From: Papilionanthe hookeriana x Papilionanthe teres | Taxonomy: Eukaryota; Streptophyta; Magnoliopsida; Asparagales; Orchidaceae | Assembly: GCA_022702705.1 (NCBI GenBank) | Contig: CM040423.1 | Coordinates: 46,387,575 to 46,451,574 of the forward strand | DNA: 64,000 bases | Reading direction: 5' to 3' | Shown here: positions 58,206-64,000 of the stretch, piece by piece | How positions within the stretch are numbered: position 1 is the first letter of the stretch | Layout: every line of letters starts with the position of its first letter | Program-made: the position numbers and the translations under genes | The notes under the pieces: model-generated | Database searches by the model: none | What the model was told of the DNA's origin: nothing | Seen by the model: the letters and a program-made list of their open reading frames with translations, nothing else

Positions 58206-59590
58206 ATCATATATCAAATCCTCAAAATTCTAGCATGATAATGGATCCTTGAAGATATTCTCAGGGTCCTGAATAAGAGGTATGATTATCATGCCATTAA
58301 GCTATTTTAGAAAATTAATTAAGCAATCAATAATTTGCAATATATAAGTTGATGGATAAAAATCTATCTTGATTAAGGATGCAAAGTAATTAAACGTTTG
58401 ACAAATTGTTTTGTGGCTTAGCTTGACGAAAGCTCGTTCTAATTCATGTTTAATCAAATGAACTCTACAATTTTATAAATATTGTATTACGAAATTAATA
58501 AGCTCAAACAACTTGTTATTTGGTTCATTTATATTCATAAATAACATCATTCAAAACCTGAGAACAAGCTCAATTAAAGCTTGATTACAAGTCATTAATG
58601 AACAATATCATTTAAATATCAATCCTTAACTTCAACAAGTATTGTTAATTCATAAGGCTTGCTCATTTTCTTACAATAATTTGCTTTTATAAAGCTCATG
58701 TAAAGTTTAATTATATGTCATTTACTTTGTTAGAACAATCTTTTTGCAAATAATCTTGTTAAATCATATATGAATTGAGATTGAAGTAAGTGTACGAACA
58801 TGATATTTATAAATAAGCTCAAGCTCAAGCTCAAACGCAATCTTAAAAGCTCAAATTAAGCTGAAGCACAGCAACACCAGCTGCTCGGCTCGGCTCGGTT
58901 CATTAGTACCACAAACCTATATGTTGAAATAGAAATTTAAAGCTATCAACTATTTGCAATTATGGTAATTAGTAGATGAATTGATATGATATATCATTTG
59001 GATATTGGACTGATATGAACCTCAAGACATTAATATAAAAGACCATAACAGTGATGTTGAGTTGTAAGGATTTAAAGATTACACTACTTTTATTGCTCCA
59101 ACAAAGAAATTTATACATATTTTTTTAGGGGAAAACCACTCATTTTTTTGTTATATCATACTAATCTTCTCACTTAAAACTATTTCATGCCCTCCAAGAT
59201 TTGGCACAATATAACTTTTAATTAAATTCTTTCAAATTATTAAAATATCTTAGTGGTGGTCTAGTTTCATAAAGTAATATATAAAGATTGCACTATATTT
59301 TTATAAAATAGATTTTTAAGGTTTGCGATAGAAAATGATCATAGATATTGATAAGAAAAAAAGTAACTTTCAAGAATTGTGCAATCAATGAACACCTTTT
59401 TATTTATTTATTTTTTAAATTTCACTCAAAATAATTTTACAATAAATTATCAATGCTTCCACAAATTCATAATTTCTTTTTTAATCTCTAATTTTCTGGT
59501 ATATATATAATGAGAATTCGAAGAGAGAGGCACTAGAAAAGTGTCCCTAAAATCATACAAAAAATTCACTCTAATAGCTAGTCATACCAT
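58206..59590. other. AT-rich intergenic DNA with a hAT-MITE-like fragment
   Basis: No gene. 58400-58910 has scattered GAGCTC/AAGCTC motifs ending with CTGCTCGGCTCGGCTCGG at 58881-58898, like the subterminal repeats of the hAT MITE at 52740, but diverged and without clear ends. Confidence 0.45.
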
Positions 59591-59599
59591 ACTTAGAGT

Positions 59600-60400
59600 T
59601 AGAGGGTTACCGTGCAGCCTGAAAACGCCATCGCCCTCGCCAGGCCAAAGAAATTGTCGTCGGAATCATGTCAGCAGCCAGCTCACCCTGCCGGCGAGCC
59701 ACCTCTATCAACCAACTAGCCATCTTCACCAGCCGGGCTTAGGCGGCCATCTCCATATGAGTTGGCCACCTCAACTAATTGGTCGACCAACTTCACCAAT
59801 TGGCTAGCCACCTCCGATTGGGTCGGCCTCATTAAACTGATCCCTACAACCACCAGATCGGCTGCCTTGGCCATCCATAACCTTCAGGTGGCCAGCGTCT
59901 TCCAGCCATCTGTCCTACCACCTCATATGCCCAACTGACTCCTTGGGGCGGTTGCCTACCTACGTCTAACGACCTCCGCCGACCGAAAAAGCTCCAAAAC
60001 AATAAATCTAAGATAGGAAAGGACCAAAATACTCCGCACTACCCTCCTTAAAATAAGTGCAAAAATATAATATTGTGTCTCCCTCTTTTTATCTGCTATA
60101 AATAGATGACATATGATACATATTAAAAGGTCTTTCAGCTCTCCTCTCTCTCAACCCCATATGTCCCATATGTAGGGAGATCCTCTCCCCTTCCTTTCTC
60201 TTGTAACATTTATTTTCCACTGAATAAAAAGAGCGAAACAGCCAAGGAACACCCGTCTTTGCCCCACGAGGCAAATCTCTCTCTCTCATTTTCTCTCACT
60301 TAGTCAATTGGTCTCCAAGCTCTATCACTCGCATGATAGATTTGAATTCAACATTTAAAAAGACGTGGTGAGCGTGCTGACAACAAGAAGACGAGCACAC
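59600..60400. mobile_element. Possible LTR or retrotransposon leader
   Basis: 59610-59990 is GC-rich low complexity with CCAGCC/GGCCACC motifs. It is followed by CTATAAATAGATG (60098-60110), a pyrimidine-rich stretch, and TGAATAAAAAGAG (60221-60233) as a possible poly(A) signal. This is the order of an LTR on the + strand. No second LTR, primer-binding site or coding region was confirmed. Confidence 0.35.
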
Positions 60401-61909
60401 CAAAAAGAAGAAAATCCCAGACAGAGAAATAAACAAAATATACAAAGTATTTATTTTCTTTAGTTCTTTTTTTAAAAAAAATTAAGGAAGAAGATGCAAT
60501 GATAAGTAGAAAGAAGAAGAGAAAAAAATCTCCCTCACACTCTAAGCATCCAAAAGCCAGTCTTCAAACTCATATGAAAAAACTTATAGAGGCGGTTCCC
60601 TACCCAGTAATGACAAGCTCTATGAAGTGTGCGTTGCAAATCAGCTTATTAACGACTCTCAGTGATTACCCTCGCGAAAGCAGCGACAATATCTCTCTTC
60701 GATTTAAAATGAAAAATATTGATATCTATTGATATTTTTTTAATATCCGTGTTAAATTTGAAAATATTAAATTTTACATGTTACATTTATAAATAGATAA
60801 TATTTCTTTTGTGCGGTATATATATATATGCACCTATTTTAACATTAACTTCGATTTAAATATATAATTTGATCTAAATAAGTTTAACCTAAAAATCATT
60901 TATCAACAACTTTCCTAAAAAGCCCACGGTGGGTCCCAATGCCCTCACGAGAACACGTCCTCTTGTCCGTCTCTCAACCACAGCCTCAGCCTCTCAAAAC
61001 AAAACAAGAGGGGTGCAGTCCAATCAAAAGGAGTGACTTTAACATCATTCGCCATAAATTGCATTTAATTGAATCCCAAACGAATTTGGGTTCCGCGAGA
61101 AAGCCCTTTTTGGCGGGTAAAGCCCCGTAGAAAAATAACGGTGCTTTGCATTATTTAAATATATATTTATCTGCAAAACGTACTTTTTTATTCAGAAATA
61201 TCCCTATAAAATAATTTATTTACGCGCGGAAGTAATAAATAAATATAAATTTTATATTTATATTTGATAATATGGCTGTAGAATTATATCTGTAATTTAA
61301 AATACAGTTTAAAAATATAAATAATTTAATAGATGCTTTTGACATTACCCACAGCATATATTATTTATGACTTAAAATGTTTGATGTCAAGAGAATTGAG
61401 TGATAGGGATTGAATGGTAATAATCATGAGATAGCATTTTGGTGAGGGCAAATGGGTGATGTTAGTGATTGAATAAATGCGTAACAATCACGCCAAGGTA
61501 ATTAGATGACGATCATTGAATGATGATCGTATAACAATGATGGATGGACGATAGTAACTTGATGATCTCGATCGAATAATGATGGTAGGACAATATTGTT
61601 TGGGTGATGGCAACTGAATGACCATAGTCAATGACTTTAGTAATAATGATTAGACGACGGTAGTGAAACAATGATAATTGTGAAAAATTTTATAGCTCTT
61701 TAAACTATAAAACTATCTTTAAATCGAATCACAATACCTTTATGTTAAAAAAATATATATTTATAAATTTGAGAAGGATATTTTGATAAATAGAATAAAA
61801 AGTCTCAAAAGACTTAACTAGTCAACTCGATAACTCATGTTGCTTATTTTAATCATAGGGCCAACTTTCAGCATTTAAGCGTATTAATGATTTTAGAATT
61901 GAGTGACTT
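60401..61909. other. Intergenic DNA with a GATGAT-rich low-complexity stretch
   Basis: No gene recognised. 61390-61680 is a degenerate run of GATGATCG/AATGATGGT units. The 60-77 codon frames at 60499 and 60939 show no known domain. Confidence 0.5.
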
Positions 61910-62168
61910 GGGCCTCGTTTGAAACAACTTATTTCGTGCGGTGCATTTTAAAAACGCACCCGGATCCGTTCAAGTAAACAATATTTTGACAATTTTTTTC
62001 AAAAAAATATATATTTTCAAACCACTGGAATTAACATTTCACACAATTTCTGACTAGCTATAATAGCAACTTTGTAACTCTAGTCTGACTTTTTCCATAT
62101 ATATATATATATAATAATCACCATAAATCTTAAAATAATATATTATTTTTTAGTAGTTTATCAAACCC
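61910..62168. mobile_element. PIF/Harbinger-like MITE, diverged
   Basis: The left end GGGCCTCGTTTGAAACAACT and the right end, read inverted, GGGTTTGATAAACTACT bracket about 259 bp. The interior has ATTTTAAAAACGCACCCGG, as in other copies. Flanks CTT and TTA do not match exactly, so the target duplication is unproven. Confidence 0.45.
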
Positions 62169-62255
62169 TTAACTGAATTTCAACATGAAATTCCTCTCTT
62201 TTTGATATATTAATATTATTTTTATTTTTTTTTCAATTAAAAACTTTATTTACAA

Positions 62256-62326
62256 AGAGATTTACATACCACACAAGTCCTAACATATCAAGCATCTAAA
62301 CTGATTATGGGGTATATGTGTAAAAG
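62256..62326. mobile_element. MITE, 'TTTACATA' family, diverged copy near GHR1
   Basis: AGAGATTTACATACCACACA and the right part GGGGTATATGTGTAAAAGT are roughly inverted to each other and share the CTAACATATC core. About 430 bp upstream of the GHR1-type start codon. Confidence 0.4.
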
Positions 62327-62760
62327 TAACATTGAATACTGATTTGCGCGAAAGGGAAGGAGCAATCAAGCCCATTTTCCCACGCTCGCCTCTGCCATTG
62401 TCGCTTCTTGCCACTATCTCTCTCTCTCTCTCTCCCTGCTTCAGTTTACTGCACCTGCTGCTTAGGTTTAGGGTTTTTCTCTATCTTCAAGCCCGGAGAT
62501 TTTCATCACCTCCTCTGATTATCCTTCTTTTTAATTTATCCTCATCCTCTTCCTCTCCCTCTTCCACGGCGAAAGAACTCACAGAGCCTGCAACGTTCAA
62601 TACATTGACAAGTTGAAAGCTTGTTGCTTTTCTTTCAAACGCATTCTTCTTCCCAAGTCTTTATTTTATTTTCTCAGCTTCTGCAAATATCTTACTGACA
62701 ATATTCTATTTCGCGGATTTTAAGCCAATGCCGGAGTAGCTCCTTAGGGTTTTAGTGAAA
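62327..62760 (+). promoter_or_regulatory. GHR1: GHR1-type 5' UTR and proximal promoter
   Basis: Pyrimidine-rich, with CTCTCTCTCTCTCTCTC at 62417-62433, a frequent feature of plant 5' UTRs. No TATA box or transcription start can be fixed. A 94-codon frame (62332-62616) is compositional and resembles no known protein. Confidence 0.45.
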
Positions 62761-63826
62761 ATGAGGTTCTTTGGTGGAACCCTAACTCTTATCCTTCTGC
62801 TCCTCCCCGTCTCCTCTCAGCTCCCTTCTCAAGATATCATGTCCCTTCTCGTCTTCAAGAAGGGGATAATCCATGACCCCACTGGTTATATCTCTGACTC
62901 ATGGAATGAAGAGTCCATAGACTTCAACGGCTGCCCTTCTTCTTGGAATGGCATTGTTTGCAGCGGTGAGAATGTCGCCGGCGTCGTGCTTGACAACCTC
63001 GGCATTTCCGGCACTGCAGATCTCTCGGTCTTTGCTAATCTCACCGCGCTTCTCAAGCTCTCCATGGCGAACAACAACCTTTCAGGCACTTTACCGGGAA
63101 ATCTGGGAGACTTCAAAACCCTTAAATACTTGGATATCTCCTTTAATTTATTTCATGGAGAGATACCGAAAGATTTTGGGAAGCTTCAGAGCATCCAAAA
63201 CTTATCTTTTGCTGGAAACAACTTCTCTGGTTCGCTTCCAGATTCCATTGGAGATATTGATTCACTTAGATCTCTTGATATGAGCCACAACCATCTTTCA
63301 GGCTCCTTGCCTTCTTCCTTGAAGGCTCTCAAGTCATTACTATCATTGAATCTTTCCTTCAATGAATTTGAGAAGGGGATTCCGACCGGTTTGGATTTGA
63401 TTTCAACTCTGGAATCCATTGATTTGAGCTGGAACAGATTGGATGGTGATGTTAATTGGGATTTTCTCATGCAGACTGCTGCTGTTACTATTGATTTCAG
63501 TGGGAATTCTCTCACAAGTTCTAATTCGAATGAGATGAAGTTTCTGTCTCAGGTATCAGATTCGGTGAAGTATCTCAATCTCAGCCATAACCAGTTGACT
63601 GGTTCCCTGATTGATGGAGGTGAGCTCTCTACTTTTGGAAGTTTGAGAGTATTGGATTTGAGTTACAATCGGCTGTCGGGGCCGCTGCCGGGGTTCGATT
63701 ATGTGTATGATCTTGAGATTCTCAGGCTTGGAAACAATGATTTCAATGGGTTTCTACCGAATGGGCTCCTTAAAGGTGATACTTTGGTGCTGAATGAATT
63801 GGATTTGAGTGCAAATAATCTCTCAG
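62761..63826 (+). CDS. GHR1: GHR1-type LRR receptor-like kinase, first exon (partial)
   Basis: N-terminal 355 residues of a leucine-rich-repeat receptor-like kinase matching Arabidopsis GUARD CELL HYDROGEN PEROXIDE-RESISTANT 1, a plasma-membrane protein of guard-cell ABA/H2O2 signalling that acts on SLAC1. A signal peptide (residues 1-20, MRFFGGTLTLILLLLPVSSQ) is followed by the N-cap QDIMSLLVFKKGIIHDPTGY and the cysteine pair C58/C67 in NGCPSSWNGIVC. Then come about ten LRRs with LSGTLPGNLGDF-type units and LGNNDFNGFLPNGLLKGD. The start is ATG 62761. The exon ends after TCAG at 63826 with donor GTATGG, phase 1, inside NNLSG. The rest of the LRRs, the membrane helix and the kinase (a pseudokinase in Arabidopsis, from memory) lie beyond the window. 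No breaks seen. Confidence 0.92.
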
Positions 63827-64000
63827 GTATGGGGTTAATTCACATTTAAGTCCTTTTAAACTTTTAATTAATATTTGAAGTTTTGTATAATGCAATCTTA
63901 GTGTTATGAGAATTGTAGAGTTTCCTTAATGCATATTTTGATTCATTTTTAAGATAAGGTGTGGTGGCAAAAGTAAAGCTTTTGTTTGTTTGGGTGAATA
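63827..64000 (+). other. GHR1-type intron 1 (start)
   Basis: AT-rich sequence after the GTATGG donor, running off the window. The in-frame stop at 63847-63849 lies in this intron. Confidence 0.8.

Noticed and set aside
62332..62616. 94-codon frame just upstream of GHR1
   Set aside because: Ser/Leu/Pro-rich because of CT-rich 5' UTR sequence. No domain or conserved pattern.
1..64000. CRISPR arrays, operons, rRNA genes or integrated virus genomes
   Set aside because: No regular spacer array, no rRNA sequence, and no viral capsid, movement or replication protein recognised. All reverse transcriptase signals are LINE or copia type.

Overview
This is a 64 kb piece of nuclear DNA from a flowering plant. 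The evidence is four plant host genes with GT-AG introns, a microRNA166 target site, and a dense load of plant transposable elements in AT-rich DNA. The species cannot be named from the sequence alone. The very large, transposon-filled introns suggest a medium-to-large genome.

Host genes, left to right: (1) the last exon of a CAT1-type cationic amino acid transporter (79-766, +). (2) A two-exon CPSF30-type CCCH zinc-finger gene (13856 down to 10988, -), whose readable frame stops soon after the third finger and has no YTH domain. (3) A complete 18-exon class III HD-ZIP transcription factor of the ATHB8/ATHB15 clade (25819-52177, +). I spliced it by hand into one uninterrupted 839-codon frame. 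It carries the miR166 site split by intron 4, a 4.16 kb intron 14 holding a dead Ty1/copia element, and a 16.7 kb intron 15 packed with repeats. (4) The first exon of a GHR1-type LRR receptor-like kinase (62761-63826, +), which runs off the window. The genes are independent and do not form a cluster or pathway.

The rest is mostly mobile DNA. On the minus strand there are an L1-type LINE (about 5289-10020), an RTE-type LINE 3' end (24066-24420), and an RTE-type LINE (44377-49040) split by a second, 5'-truncated L1-type LINE with a 10 bp target duplication. Other elements are a Ty3/gypsy gag-protease remnant split by a 2.0 kb PIF/Harbinger-like element with a TTA target duplication, and two tRNA-derived SINEs. 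There is also a hAT MITE with a perfect 8 bp target duplication, a 461 bp foldback element with a central hairpin, and two MITE families that recur across the window. Several (TA)n tracts and GC-rich low-complexity blocks fill gaps. All transposon proteins seen are broken.

No CRISPR array, operon, rRNA or free tRNA gene was seen. The strongest items for follow-up are the TE-laden HD-ZIP III gene, the YTH-less CPSF30 gene, the Harbinger insertion with an internal empty-site control, the nested LINEs, and the matching Asp-to-Asn change at the reverse-transcriptase active site of two unrelated LINEs.
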